A model generated the notes under the pieces. That model saw only the letters and a program-made list of their open reading frames with translations. It had not been told where the DNA came from and made no database searches. Shown piece after piece: positions 33,145-42,259 of a DNA stretch of 45,238 bases. Position 1 is the first letter of the stretch. Each line of letters begins with the position of its first letter. The translations under genes and the position numbers were made by a program. Origin of the DNA: Abyssisolibacter fermentans (GTDB lineage: Bacteria > Bacillota > Clostridia > Tissierellales > MCWD3); NCBI RefSeq assembly GCF_001559865.1, contig NZ_LOHE01000042.1:1-45238 (forward strand). Reading direction: 5' to 3'.

Positions 33145-34191
33145 TTGAAAAAAGAAATAATCAAACTGGTTAACATTAATAAAGAATACGATGGAGAGAG
33201 AATTTTAGATAATTTGAATTTGAGTATAAAAGAAAATGAATTTCTTACTTTATTGGGTCCAAGTGGTTGTGGTAAAACAACTACACTAAGGATAATAGCA
33301 GGTTTTGAACAACCAACTTGTGGAGAAATTCTATTTGAAGGCAGTAATATAAATAATGTTAAACCATATAAAAGATCTATCAATACGGTTTTTCAAAAAT
33401 ACGCATTATTTCCTCACATGAATATATTTGAAAATATTGCTTTTGGATTAAGAATAAAAAAGATTTCAGAAAAAATTATTAGAAATAAAGTTGAAGCTAT
33501 GTTAAGGTTAGTAAATTTAAAGGGTTATGAAAAAAGAAGTATTGATTCATTGAGTGGAGGTCAACAGCAGCGAATAGCAATAGCTAGGGCTTTAGTAAAT
33601 CAACCCAAAGTATTGTTATTGGATGAACCTTTGGGAGCATTGGATTTAAAGCTTAGAAAAGAAATGCAGATAGAGCTTAAAAACATGCAAAAAAAACTTG
33701 GAATTACTTTTATATATGTTACTCATGATCAAGAAGAGGCATTAACTATGTCTGATACAGTGATAGTTATGAATAATGGTGTTATCCAACAAAAAGGATC
33801 GCCCGTTGATATATATAATGAACCACAAAACAGATTTGTTGCTAAGTTTATAGGTGAAAGTAATATTGTAAAAGCAACAATGCTTGAAGATTATAGAGTA
33901 AAGTTTGCAGGAAATATTTTTAAATGTATTGATGAAGGTTTTGAAAAAAATGAAGAGGTTGATGTAGTTATTAGGCCGGAGGATATAAAATTTGTACCTG
34001 AATCAGAAGAAATGTTTTCAGGAATCGTCAATAACGTAATATTTAAAGGAGTTCATTATGAAATATTACTGATAGATCATGTGGGTAGGCAGTGGATGAT
34101 ACATAGTACTCAATCAAAGACAAAAGGCAGTAAATTAAGCTTAAGTGTTGAGCCTCAGGACATTCATGTTATGAAGAGGGTGATGGCGTGA
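33145..34191 (+). CDS. potA: Spermidine/putrescine ABC transporter ATP-binding protein
   Basis: 348 residues from the TTG at 33145, 6 bases after AGGAGGTG. Walker [10 protein letters not shown] (about residues 37-45), Q-loop [11 protein letters not shown], signature [15 protein letters not shown], Walker [13 protein letters not shown], switch histidine in [14 protein letters not shown], and a C-terminal TOBE domain with [13 protein letters not shown]. It powers the importer of the next three genes. The stop overlaps the potB start by 4 bases, which indicates translational coupling. Confidence 0.93.
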   Translation: MKKEIIKLVNINKEYDGERILDNLNLSIKENEFLTLLGPSGCGKTTTLRIIAGFEQPTCGEILFEGSNINNVKPYKRSINTVFQKYALFPHMNIFENIAFGLRIKKISEKIIRNKVEAMLRLVNLKGYEKRSIDSLSGGQQQRIAIARALVNQPKVLLLDEPLGALDLKLRKEMQIELKNMQKKLGITFIYVTHDQEEALTMSDTVIVMNNGVIQQKGSPVDIYNEPQNRFVAKFIGESNIVKATMLEDYRVKFAGNIFKCIDEGFEKNEEVDVVIRPEDIKFVPESEEMFSGIVNNVIFKGVHYEILLIDHVGRQWMIHSTQSKTKGSKLSLSVEPQDIHVMKRVMA

Positions 34192-35027
34192 ACAAGAAAT
34201 GGATAGCGTATCCTTATGTTTTATGGAGTTTAATATTTATAGTAGTACCATTATTGTTGATAATAGTTTTTAGTATAACTTATGGAAATAAACAAAACAT
34301 TGTAGATTTAAAACCTACGCTTACAAACTTCATGAAATTTTTTGATCCGATTTATATAAAAGTATTATACAGGTCATTAAAATTGGCAGTTTTAACAACA
34401 ATAATCTGCTTAATATTAGGGTATCCTATGGCTTTTATTCTTGCAGGTTTAGAACCTAAAAAACAACGTATTTTATCATTGTTATTTTTATTACCAATGT
34501 GGATGAATTTTTTATTGAGAACATATGCTTGGTTAACTATTTTAAATAGAGAAGGAATTATTAATAGTATTATAAAAATGATGGGTTTTGAGCCCATGAA
34601 TAATCTATTGTATAATAGTGGTGCTGTAATGATGGGGATGGTATATAATTTTTTGCCTTTTATGGTATTGCCAATATATACAGTACTAAATAAAATGGAT
34701 AATAATATAATTGAAGCAGCACAGGATTTAGGTGCTGATAGATTAACAGTTTTTAGAAAAATCATATTTCCTTTAAGTTTACCGGGAATTATCTCGGGCA
34801 TAACTATGGTTTTTATGCCTGCTGTTAGTACTTTTGTTATATCTAGACTTTTAGGTGGAGGACAATATATGCTGATAGGTAATCTTATTGAACGTCAGTT
34901 TATGAAAGTAGGAGATTGGCATTTTGGCAGTGCTATATCTATGATAATGATGATTATAGTGTTCATTTCTATGGCTATATTGAATAAATATGATAAAGAT
35001 AATGATGGAGGAAATATTTTATGGTAG
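34188..35027 (+). CDS. potB: Spermidine/putrescine ABC transporter permease
   Basis: 279 residues, GTG start coupled to potA. Six or so membrane segments and the permease EAA loop [20 protein letters not shown] (about residues 184-203), which docks on PotA. The N-terminal segment [20 protein letters not shown] is typical of PotB. Overlaps potC by 7 bases. Confidence 0.92.
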   Translation: MNKKWIAYPYVLWSLIFIVVPLLLIIVFSITYGNKQNIVDLKPTLTNFMKFFDPIYIKVLYRSLKLAVLTTIICLILGYPMAFILAGLEPKKQRILSLLFLLPMWMNFLLRTYAWLTILNREGIINSIIKMMGFEPMNNLLYNSGAVMMGMVYNFLPFMVLPIYTVLNKMDNNIIEAAQDLGADRLTVFRKIIFPLSLPGIISGITMVFMPAVSTFVISRLLGGGQYMLIGNLIERQFMKVGDWHFGSAISMIMMIIVFISMAILNKYDKDNDGGNILW

Positions 35028-35818
35028 ATAAGGTTTTGAGTAAATTAAGAATTGTTTATACAATATTGATATTTATATTTTTATATGCACCTATTATAGT
35101 ATTAATAGTATTTTCATTTAATGACTCAAAATCTAGAGCTTCATGGGATGGGTTTACATTGAAATGGTATGTAAGTCTTTTTAAGGATAGGCATATTATG
35201 AAAGCTTTATACTATACTTTAACAATAGCAATACTATCATCTATAATAGCTACCATAGTTGGTACATTTGCAGCATTAGGAATTCATAACATGAAACCTA
35301 TAAAAAAGAAGATTATTTTAGGCATTAATAATGTTCCAGTTGTAAATCCAGATTTGATAACAGGTATATCACTTATGGCTTTGTTTATATTTTTAAAGAT
35401 TCCTTTAGGTTTTGTTACAATGCTTATAGCTCATGTAACATTCAACATACCTTATGTTATATTAGCTGTATTACCAAAGCTTAGACAAATCCCAAAGGAA
35501 ATAATGGAAGCTGCATTAGACTTAGGTGCTACACCTATGTATGCTATTAGAAAGGTATTGATACCTCAAATAATGCCTGGAATAGTAACAGGATTACTAA
35601 TGGCTTTTACATTATCTATAGATGATTTTGTTATCAGCTTTTTTACAACAGGTCATGGAGTGACAAATCTATCAATAACAATATATTCAATGGCTAGAAG
35701 AGGTATTAAGCCAGAAATTAATGCGCTGTCAACTTTATTATTTTTAAGTGTATTAATATTATTACTTATTATTAATTTTAGGTCAAGTAAAGACGAAAAA
35801 AGAAGGGAAGTGTTATAA
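35021..35818 (+). CDS. potC: Spermidine/putrescine ABC transporter permease
   Basis: 265 residues, six membrane segments, EAA loop EAALDLGATPMYAIRKVLIP and the FTLSIDDFVISFFTTG motif characteristic of PotC. Start overlaps potB; its TAA stop overlaps the potD ATG by one base (TAATG), so the four genes are translated in a coupled way. Confidence 0.92.
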   Translation: MVDKVLSKLRIVYTILIFIFLYAPIIVLIVFSFNDSKSRASWDGFTLKWYVSLFKDRHIMKALYYTLTIAILSSIIATIVGTFAALGIHNMKPIKKKIILGINNVPVVNPDLITGISLMALFIFLKIPLGFVTMLIAHVTFNIPYVILAVLPKLRQIPKEIMEAALDLGATPMYAIRKVLIPQIMPGIVTGLLMAFTLSIDDFVISFFTTGHGVTNLSITIYSMARRGIKPEINALSTLLFLSVLILLLIINFRSSKDEKRREVL

Positions 35819-36843
35819 TGAATAACAAACTTAAAATTATTGTTTTAAGCATTGTGATGACAATTATGCTAGTAAATTTTAGCGGCTGCTCTGGAGATGA
35901 CAGAGTACAATTAAATGTATACAACTGGGGAGATTATATTGACAAAACAGTACTTGATGATTTTGAACAAGAGTATAATATAGCTGTAAATTATGAAGAA
36001 TTTACTACAAATGAAGATATGTATATAAAATTAAAGCAAGGTGGAACTAACTATGATGTAGCAATTCCATCTGACTATATGATAGAAAAAATGATAAAAG
36101 AAGATATGTTAGAAAAAATAGATTTTAATAATATAACTAATTATAAAGAGATAGATGATAAATTCAAAGATTTAGTTTTTGATCCTAAAAATGAATACTC
36201 TGTCCCATATTTATGGGGAACAGTAGGAATAGTTTATAATAGTGAAGTTATAAAAGAGGATATAGATAGTTGGGACGTGCTTTGGGATGAGAAATATAAA
36301 GGGCAAATATTAATGCTTGACAGCTCAAGAGACTCAATAGGTATTGCATTAAAAAAATTAGGATATTCATTTAATTCTAAAAACAAAGATCAACTAGAAC
36401 AAGCTAAACAGGAGTTAATAAAACAAAGACCATTAGTTCTCGCTTATGTAATAGATGAGGGAAAAGACAAAATGTTAAGTGGTGAAGCTAGTATAGGAGT
36501 ATTTTGGTCAGGAGACGCAATGTTACTAGCAGATGAAAATCCTAACTTAAAATATGTAGTACCTAAAGAAGGAAGCAACCTTTGGTTTGATAGTATGATA
36601 ATACCTAAAGGAAGCAAGCATAAAAAAGAAGCAGAATTGTTTATTAATTATATGACTGGAAAAGATATTGCTAAAAAGACAGCAGATTATATTATGTATT
36701 ACACACCAAATGCTGAAACTGAAAAAATGTTAGATATCGTGTATCCAACATTTGAAGAATTAAAAGATTGTGAAATATTTAGAGACCCAGGTGATTTCGT
36801 TGAGCAATATGATAGAATATGGACAGAAGTTTTAGCTCGATAA
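35818..36843 (+). CDS. potD: Spermidine/putrescine-binding lipoprotein
   Basis: 341 residues. Lipoprotein signal: MNNKLK, hydrophobic core, lipobox VNFSGC with Cys at about 24. The mature protein begins near LNVYNWGDYIDKTVLDDFEQ, the hallmark of PotD-type periplasmic-fold binding proteins; further conserved parts are NYDVAIPSDYMIEKMI, VPYLWGTVGIVYN, GVFWSGDAM and NLWFDSMIIPKGSKHK. The acidic and Trp residues that hold polyamine in PotD appear present (WGDY, WDVLWDE, FWSGD). It is lipid-anchored outside the membrane and delivers substrate to PotBC. Confidence 0.93.
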   Translation: MNNKLKIIVLSIVMTIMLVNFSGCSGDDRVQLNVYNWGDYIDKTVLDDFEQEYNIAVNYEEFTTNEDMYIKLKQGGTNYDVAIPSDYMIEKMIKEDMLEKIDFNNITNYKEIDDKFKDLVFDPKNEYSVPYLWGTVGIVYNSEVIKEDIDSWDVLWDEKYKGQILMLDSSRDSIGIALKKLGYSFNSKNKDQLEQAKQELIKQRPLVLAYVIDEGKDKMLSGEASIGVFWSGDAMLLADENPNLKYVVPKEGSNLWFDSMIIPKGSKHKKEAELFINYMTGKDIAKKTADYIMYYTPNAETEKMLDIVYPTFEELKDCEIFRDPGDFVEQYDRIWTEVLAR

Positions 36844-36855
36844 TTATGAAATGAG

Positions 36856-36887
36856 GACTAACATATTTATATGTTGGTCTTTTTTTT
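36856..36887 (+). terminator. Terminator of the pot operon
   Basis: GACTAACAT / ATGTTGGTC stem with a G-T pair and 6-base loop, followed by eight T residues, 12 bases after the potD stop. Confidence 0.85.
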
Positions 36888-36978
36888 GCATAAAACTCAA
36901 ATTTTTATTTGCCAAGGTATGATTAATATAAATTGTATTAACATAGTTAAATTTTATAGAAAAATTTCTTAAAAAACT

Positions 36979-37007
36979 TGAACCTAGTATTAGTATCTGG
37001 TACTATA
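36979..37007 (+). promoter_or_regulatory. Promoter of the degV gene
   Basis: TTGAAC (36979-36984), 17 bp, TACTAT (37002-37007), 22 bases before the start codon; reasonable housekeeping match. Confidence 0.45.
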
Positions 37008-37029
37008 TATATAAGAGAGGTGATTTTAA

Positions 37030-37857
37030 ATGGCAATAAAAATAGTTACTGATTCAACTGCATATATTGAAGAAGAGATAATAAAGGATAGAGATATAGA
37101 AGTAGTGCCACTTTCATATGAACTTGACGATGAACAATTTATAGAAGGTTATCCAGGAACATATGATGATTATTTTATAAAATTAAGTAGGAGTAAAAAC
37201 TTTGCCAAAACTTCTCAACCAGCTGTGGGAGATTTTTTGGAAGTTTTTAAAAAAGCGTTAAATAGCAATGATGAAGTTATAGCAATTTTAATGTCTTCAA
37301 AATTAAGTGGCACATATAATAGTGCTTTGATGGCTGCAAATATGTTAGAAACTGACAAAATTACAGTTATTGATTCATTAACAACAGTTGCACATTTGAA
37401 AACAATGGTTTTGACTGCAAAAGATATGGCCAATCAAGGTTATTGTAGGGAAGATATTGTACATAAAGTTTATGATATTAAAAATCATATGGGAATTAGC
37501 GTTACGGTAGGCAGTCTTGAGTACTTAAAAAGAGGTGGTAGATTATCTGTGACAAAAGCTGCTTTAGGAAAAATACTTAATATAAAACCTGTAATTAAAT
37601 TAGAAGATGGTAGATTGTTACTTAAAAAATCACTAAGGGGTAAAAGCAGGGCTCTTAAATATATGATAGAGCAAATTCCTAAAGATGTTTGTAAAATATG
37701 TATATGTCATGTTATGTGTAAGGATAAAATTATGGAAATAAAAGATATGCTAAAAAATAAGTTTCCTAATGTTGAAATAGATATAGATGAAATAGGTCCA
37801 ATAATAGGCTCACATTTAGGACCAGATAGTTTTGGTTTTTGTTATACTTGGAGATAG
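37030..37857 (+). CDS. DegV family fatty-acid-binding protein
   Basis: Protein of 275 residues of the DegV/FakB family, which bind a fatty acid for phosphorylation by a FakA kinase. Signatures: KIVTDSTAYIEEEI at the N-terminus, TSQPAVGDFLEVF, SSKLSGTYNSALMAA, DSLTTVAH (in place of the usual DS..S.G), GSLEYLKRGGRLS and the C-terminal GPIIGSHLGPDSFGFCY, where the His and Gly contact the ligand. RBS AGAGGTGAT. Monocistronic, with a strong terminator after it. No fakA is nearby. Confidence 0.9.
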   Translation: MAIKIVTDSTAYIEEEIIKDRDIEVVPLSYELDDEQFIEGYPGTYDDYFIKLSRSKNFAKTSQPAVGDFLEVFKKALNSNDEVIAILMSSKLSGTYNSALMAANMLETDKITVIDSLTTVAHLKTMVLTAKDMANQGYCREDIVHKVYDIKNHMGISVTVGSLEYLKRGGRLSVTKAALGKILNIKPVIKLEDGRLLLKKSLRGKSRALKYMIEQIPKDVCKICICHVMCKDKIMEIKDMLKNKFPNVEIDIDEIGPIIGSHLGPDSFGFCYTWR

Positions 37858-37901
37858 TAAATGATGGCTATGTTTAAAATAAATGTTGAAATTGAGATAA
37901 T

Positions 37902-37933
37902 AATTAAAGGAACTAGTTAAAGTTCCTTTAATT
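37902..37933. terminator. Bidirectional terminator after degV
   Basis: AATTAAAGGAACT / AGTTCCTTTAATT, 13-bp perfect stem with a 6-base loop, between the convergent degV gene and the Cys-rich protein gene. Confidence 0.8.
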
Positions 37934-37969
37934 TAAAATTCTAATTAACATATCTTATAAATGGAAATT

Positions 37970-38224
37970 TTACCATAAATCTCTATCTATATCACTTCTT
38001 TTAAGTACATCTTTGTTTTCATAAGGATAGCTACATAACACGCTATCTAAAAATTTAATTCCACAAAAATACTTGCATATTGAAGTTCCTTTTACCGCAC
38101 ATTTATGCTCATTTGTATTGTCTGAAGCATTCCAAGGACATTCTGTCTGCTTCCAATCAACACCTTCACTTACTAAATCTATATCCATATTTCCACCACG
38201 TAATGCTTTTATTCTATTGTTCAT
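37970..38224 (-). CDS. Small conserved Cys-rich protein
   Basis: 84 residues from ATG 38224 with a very strong AAAGGGGGG site. The core is conserved in many Clostridia as I recall: DLVSEGVDWKQTECPWN, then TNEHKCAVKGTSICKYFCGI and a tail with VLCSYP. The five cysteines (C29, C42, C50, C54 and C64 or so) suggest metal or cluster binding, or a folded small domain. Function unknown. No operon partner. Confidence 0.75.
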   Translation of the reverse strand: MNNRIKALRGGNMDIDLVSEGVDWKQTECPWNASDNTNEHKCAVKGTSICKYFCGIKFLDSVLCSYPYENKDVLKRSDIDRDLW

Positions 38225-38408
38225 ATGATGCCCCCCCTTTGAGTAATTTAAATAATTTTACCATAATATAGGTTTGTTTTCAACCATTTCTAACTAATAG
38301 CATAAAAATATCAAACCTGACTCCAATACTTAATATCTTTATAGCATAGTGAAACAGTCCTTTACAATAAACCTAAATATACCAAAAGTTAATACAGTAT
38401 TATCGTAT
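38225..38408. other. Intergenic region without a gene
   Basis: Spacer upstream of the Cys-rich gene. It carries no recognisable structure besides an AT-rich promoter-like area. Confidence 0.4.
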
Positions 38409-38600
38409 TTATATTTTTGATTGTAATACCTTTATGTCACATACTCTAAATTTAGAATAAGCACTGATAGCATTTTTTATAAGATTATTGCATTTAAAGA
38501 ACTCTTTATATTCTTTAAATGGCTCAAGCCACTTATGCCATACAAGATATAGATTCAAATACTTAGTTGCAACTCCATGAAATCTATAAGCCCACCTCCT
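38409..38600 (-). pseudogene. C-terminal relic of a transposase
   Basis: A minus-strand open frame without a start reads RWAYRFHGVATKYLNLYLVW then HKWLEPFKEYKEFFK and ends VLQSKI before a stop at 38409-38411. The HGVATKYLN.YL.W pattern is the end of insertion-sequence transposases of the IS1595/IS1249-like type (family uncertain). Everything upstream is missing, so this is a remnant. Neither end of the element could be identified. Confidence 0.55.
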
Positions 38601-38742
38601 ATAAAAAATTACACTAAACCAATAATTATTTTAAACATAGCCTAAATAATAAATAGGTTTATATTTTGTAATATGTTGATGGAGTATGCATAACATATTT
38701 CCAAAGATTTCAAGGAATTGTACTATCCTAATTTTTACAACT

Positions 38743-38789
38743 AAAAGCTAGGTCAGGTATCGTTGAATACGCCTGATTTAGCTTTTTTT
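38743..38789 (+). terminator. Orphan terminator-like hairpin
   Basis: AAAAGCTA-G-GTCAGG pairs with CCTGAT-TTAGCTTTT around a 14-base loop, followed by T residues. No gene lies upstream on the plus strand for over 800 bases, so it may end a small RNA or a decayed gene. Confidence 0.55.
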
Positions 38790-38824
38790 AAAATAGCATA
38801 AAGTAATCATCTATGATTTAAGAT

Positions 38825-38864
38825 AAAAAATCTTTACAAATTCATATTAATGCGAAGATTTTTT
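38825..38864. terminator. Hairpin AAAAAATCTT / AAGATTTTTT
   Basis: 10-bp perfect stem with a 20-base loop, T run on both strands. One of three hairpins in a gene-free stretch (38601-39149). Confidence 0.4.
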
Positions 38865-39039
38865 ACCTATTACAAACGTATAGGACTAATATTTATTATA
38901 AAATCATTTTTTTAAAATATAATTATATTATTATATGAATTTGATATACAGAATTCTAATAAGGAATTTAAATATATAAAAAATTGAAATAATGTTTATT
39001 TATTAAGCTATAAGAGGATTTTTATATATAAATAGTATT

Positions 39040-39085
39040 AAAAAAAGATTTCTATAAGGATACAAATTTATAGAAATCTTTTTTT
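39040..39085. terminator. Terminator of the 103-aa minus-strand gene
   Basis: AAAAAAAGATTTCTATA / TATAGAAATCTTTTTTT, 17-bp perfect stem with a 12-base loop, 65 bases after the stop of the minus-strand gene ending at 39150. Confidence 0.75.
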
Positions 39086-39149
39086 AAAAACTAATTTTAT
39101 TTTATAATTTTCCATTAATTGTTTTTTTATTGATAAATGAGTTTATAAA

Positions 39150-39461
39150 TTATATTTCATATGGTACAGAAGTCTTTAAATCATATACATGAAACTCTAA
39201 TGGCAATGAGTCTGTAACAAGTTTGCCCAAAAGATGAGTATTATCTCTAATTTTTTTATTTATTATTTTAAGATCATATTTATCTAAAACCATACAATTA
39301 TTTTTATTGGATAAATTGCTTTGTAAATTAATATCACCCATATAACTTATTAGTTTAGTATTGCATTCATCTTCTAAAGTCAATTTTCCTAAAATATTTT
39401 TAATACCTTTTTCAATTTTAACATTGAAATAACTACCATCTTCTAATAGTAAATAGTTCAT
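39150..39461 (-). CDS. Small protein with faint similarity to CarA N-terminal domain
   Basis: 103 residues from ATG 39461, RBS AAAGGAGGC. Beginning NYLLLEDGSYFNVKI and, later, KIINKKIRDNTHLLGKLVTD loosely follow the order of two conserved parts of the carbamoyl-phosphate synthase small-subunit N-terminal domain (LEDG..F and the ...LTR.LRE.G...G. region). The glutaminase domain is absent. If real, it would be a stand-alone version of that domain; similarity is by eye and weak. Single gene with a terminator after it. Otherwise unrecognised. Confidence 0.6.
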   Translation of the reverse strand: MNYLLLEDGSYFNVKIEKGIKNILGKLTLEDECNTKLISYMGDINLQSNLSNKNNCMVLDKYDLKIINKKIRDNTHLLGKLVTDSLPLEFHVYDLKTSVPYEI

Positions 39462-39715
39462 AAATATTAGCCTCCTTTATTTTTGCCTCTCAGGACAAAA
39501 TTAATAAATTATATACTTTCTAAAATTATAACATATAATATATATATTTCAACATAAAAATACATTTTTTTTAATAAAATAATTAATTATAAAATACTAT
39601 ACCTATATTATGGTTTGAATATATAAATTTTTCATTAAATTAAGCTTATTGGGTTAAACTACATTAAAAGTAATATTAATTAATTTTAGATTTATGTAAT
39701 TTTGGAGGAATAAAT

Positions 39716-40804
39716 TTGAATAAAGAGGTTATTACAAATAAACAAATGATAATTCTTATTATAATGTTTTTAGCAGGAACTACAGCTTTAACAGTAATGG
39801 GAATGGATGCTAAAGAAGATTTTTGGATTGCTTCTATTTTATCTATGTTATTAGCTGTTCCAATGATTATTATTTATTGTAGACTTTATTATATTTTTCC
39901 CGGTAAAAATATATTTGATATTTTTGAAATTTGTTTTGGTAAATTTATCGGAAAAATAATTATTATAGTATATACATATTATTTAGTAGGAGAGGCAACA
40001 TTAGTTTTATTAAATTATGTTTATTTTGTTGATGTGATTTTTTTGACTTATACTCCTCTTATTGTTATTTTAATAAGTATTATGATTTTGTGTATTTGGA
40101 TAACAAAAATAGGGATTAACGTTATAGGAAGATGGGCAGAATTGATGGTTATTATATTTATGATCTTAATAGGTGTTTGTATATTATTTGCAATACCTAA
40201 AATGGATATAAATAATATTCGTCCTACATTATATAGTGGTATAAATCCAATTCTAAAAGGAGTCTTTGAGACATATACATTTCCATTTGCACAGATGACA
40301 GTTTTTACTATGATTTTTAATAATTTCAAAGGAAAAAAGTCTGCTTATAAAGTTTATAGTCTAGGGTTACTAATTGGGAGTTTATTATCGTTATTAATTT
40401 CTACAACTAGTATTTTAATTTTAGGTGCAAAAACAGCATCGAAAGCAGTATATCCAATATATGTTGCTATGTCAAGAATAGATGCTTTTAATGTAATACA
40501 AGGAATAGATATCATTATTTCTACTGTTTTTATATTAGGTGTATTTATTAAGTTAAGTGTTTATTTAATAGCTACTAGTAAAGGTTTTGCAACGATGTTC
40601 ATTTTTAACGATTATAGATTATTTGTGATTCCTACAACATTATTTATGTTGATTTTATCTTCCATTTTATTCAAAGGAGTTCTTGATTATTGGGAATATA
40701 GTTATGAAATTTGGCCGTATATTGCTATTTTATTTTATACAATTATTCCTATAGTTACTTTCATTATTGCAGAAATTAGGAATAAGATAAAAACTAATTA
40801 TTAA
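39716..40804 (+). CDS. GerAB-type spore germination permease, copy 1
   Basis: 362 residues, TTG start behind TTGGAGGAA. About ten membrane helices of the APC-superfamily endospore germination permease (Spore_permease / GerAB, YndE). Characteristic parts: the start NKEVITNKQMIILIIMFLAG, a FEICFGKFIGKIIIIVYTYY region, and RPTLYSGINPILKGVFETYT. This subunit senses germinants (amino acids or nucleosides) in the inner spore membrane, normally with GerAA and GerAC. Neither partner is here. A paralogue follows. Confidence 0.9.
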   Translation: MNKEVITNKQMIILIIMFLAGTTALTVMGMDAKEDFWIASILSMLLAVPMIIIYCRLYYIFPGKNIFDIFEICFGKFIGKIIIIVYTYYLVGEATLVLLNYVYFVDVIFLTYTPLIVILISIMILCIWITKIGINVIGRWAELMVIIFMILIGVCILFAIPKMDINNIRPTLYSGINPILKGVFETYTFPFAQMTVFTMIFNNFKGKKSAYKVYSLGLLIGSLLSLLISTTSILILGAKTASKAVYPIYVAMSRIDAFNVIQGIDIIISTVFILGVFIKLSVYLIATSKGFATMFIFNDYRLFVIPTTLFMLILSSILFKGVLDYWEYSYEIWPYIAILFYTIIPIVTFIIAEIRNKIKTNY

Positions 40805-40914
40805 TGTAAATAATTCTACTTGATTGAAAAGCATAATAATTAATTAGTTAAATACTCTAAAAAAATGCTAAAGCTAAGATACGTAATTTGATCAAGTTAA
40901 TTGGAGGAATAAAT

Positions 40915-42003
40915 TTGAATAAAGAGATTATTACAAATAAACAAATGATAATTCTTATTATAATGTTTTTAGCAGGAACTACAGCTTTAATAATACCTGG
41001 AATGGACGGTAAAGAGGATTTCTGGATATCAATTATAATATCAATCCTTATGACAATTCCAGTCGTAATAATAATTAGCAGATTCAACAATAAATTACCT
41101 GGTAAAAATTTATTTGATGTAATTGAAATTTGTTTTGGTAAGTATATTGGAAAAATAATTATGATAGCATATGCTTATTATTTTTTAGAGGAGGGAACTT
41201 TAGTTTTAATTAATTTTGGACAATTTGTTAATACAGCTTTTTTGAATTACACGCCTAATATTGTAATTATGATAAGTATTATGCTTTTGAGTGTATGGAC
41301 AGTAAAAAGTGGAATTAAAGTTTTAGGTAAATGGGCAGAATTTATGTTTATTGTATTTTTGTTTTTTATAATTAGTTCAGTTTTATTTGCAATTCCCAGA
41401 ATGGATATAAATAATATTCGTCCAGTTTTTTATAATGGAATAAATCCGATTTTAAAAGGAGCTTTTATGGCTTTTACGTTTCCATTTGGAGAAATAACGA
41501 CTTTTTCTATGGTTTTTACCAAATTTAAAGAAAAAAAATCATCTCTAAAAGTCTATCTTACAGGTTTGTTATTTGGGGGAGGTATAATGTTGATAATTTC
41601 TACAACTACCATTTTTGTTTTAGGTGCTAATAGATCTTCAATGTTGTTTCATCCAACATTTACTGCTATTTCAAGAATAAATGTTTTTGATACCATACAG
41701 AGAATAGAAGTTGTTATATCTACAGTTTATGCATTAGGAGCTTTTATTAAAATAAGTATATATTTTTTTGCTACTAGTAAATGTTTTGCAAAGATATTCA
41801 ATATTGAAGATTATAAAACATTAGTAGTTCCTATTGGATTATTTATGATAATTTTATCTAATATTTTATTTATAGGAGTTCTTGATTATTGGGATTATAA
41901 CGCTGGAATTTGGCCATATTATGCTATTATATTTGAAATGATTTTGCCAATTATCATTTTTGTTATTTTACAAATTAGAAGTGTGAAATTTATGACTAAT
42001 TAA
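40915..42003 (+). CDS. GerAB-type spore germination permease, copy 2
   Basis: 362 residues from the TTG at 40915; an in-frame TTG at 40888 is not backed by a ribosome binding site. Same size and topology as copy 1. The first 88 bases (RBS to codon 25 or so) differ from copy 1 by one base, while the rest has diverged to roughly half identity at the protein level by eye. The gap between the genes is 110 bases. Tandem gerAB genes without gerAA/gerAC suggest that the receptor proteins come from elsewhere or that one copy has a different role. Confidence 0.9.
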   Translation: MNKEIITNKQMIILIIMFLAGTTALIIPGMDGKEDFWISIIISILMTIPVVIIISRFNNKLPGKNLFDVIEICFGKYIGKIIMIAYAYYFLEEGTLVLINFGQFVNTAFLNYTPNIVIMISIMLLSVWTVKSGIKVLGKWAEFMFIVFLFFIISSVLFAIPRMDINNIRPVFYNGINPILKGAFMAFTFPFGEITTFSMVFTKFKEKKSSLKVYLTGLLFGGGIMLIISTTTIFVLGANRSSMLFHPTFTAISRINVFDTIQRIEVVISTVYALGAFIKISIYFFATSKCFAKIFNIEDYKTLVVPIGLFMIILSNILFIGVLDYWDYNAGIWPYYAIIFEMILPIIIFVILQIRSVKFMTN

Positions 42004-42029
42004 TATAAATGTAATTATACTATGTTTAG

Positions 42030-42062
42030 AATCAGCTGAAATAGTTCTAGCTGTGATTTTTT
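42030..42062 (+). terminator. Probable terminator after the gerAB pair
   Basis: AATCAGCT pairs with AGCTGTGATT (2-base bulge), then TTTTT. 27 bases after the stop codon. Confidence 0.45.
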
Positions 42063-42148
42063 ATATAACCTTGAATAAACAGTGTTTATATTAATAGATA
42101 CTATTCTGATTAAAGCAGGGTAAATAAGAACTGTATCTATTTCATTAT

Positions 42149-42177
42149 TTGACGTATAAATCAAAAGGTCTTATAAT
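42149..42177 (+). promoter_or_regulatory. Promoter of the ABC transporter operon
   Basis: TTGACG (42149-42154), 17 bp, perfect TATAAT (42172-42177), about 83 bases before the start codon. No thi-box or other known riboswitch was recognised in the leader. Confidence 0.65.
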
Positions 42178-42259
42178 GTTTATGTAAAAAGTAATATTAG
42201 TATTAAAGTACATAAGATATAAACGTTGATTGTTTTATTTATTGAATGGAGGTTTTTAT

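Noticed and set aside
42178-42259. Thiamine riboswitch considered upstream of the NMT1/THI5-like binding protein
   Set aside because: The leader lacks the conserved CTGAGA and related TPP motifs and is short, so a thiamine role is not supported.
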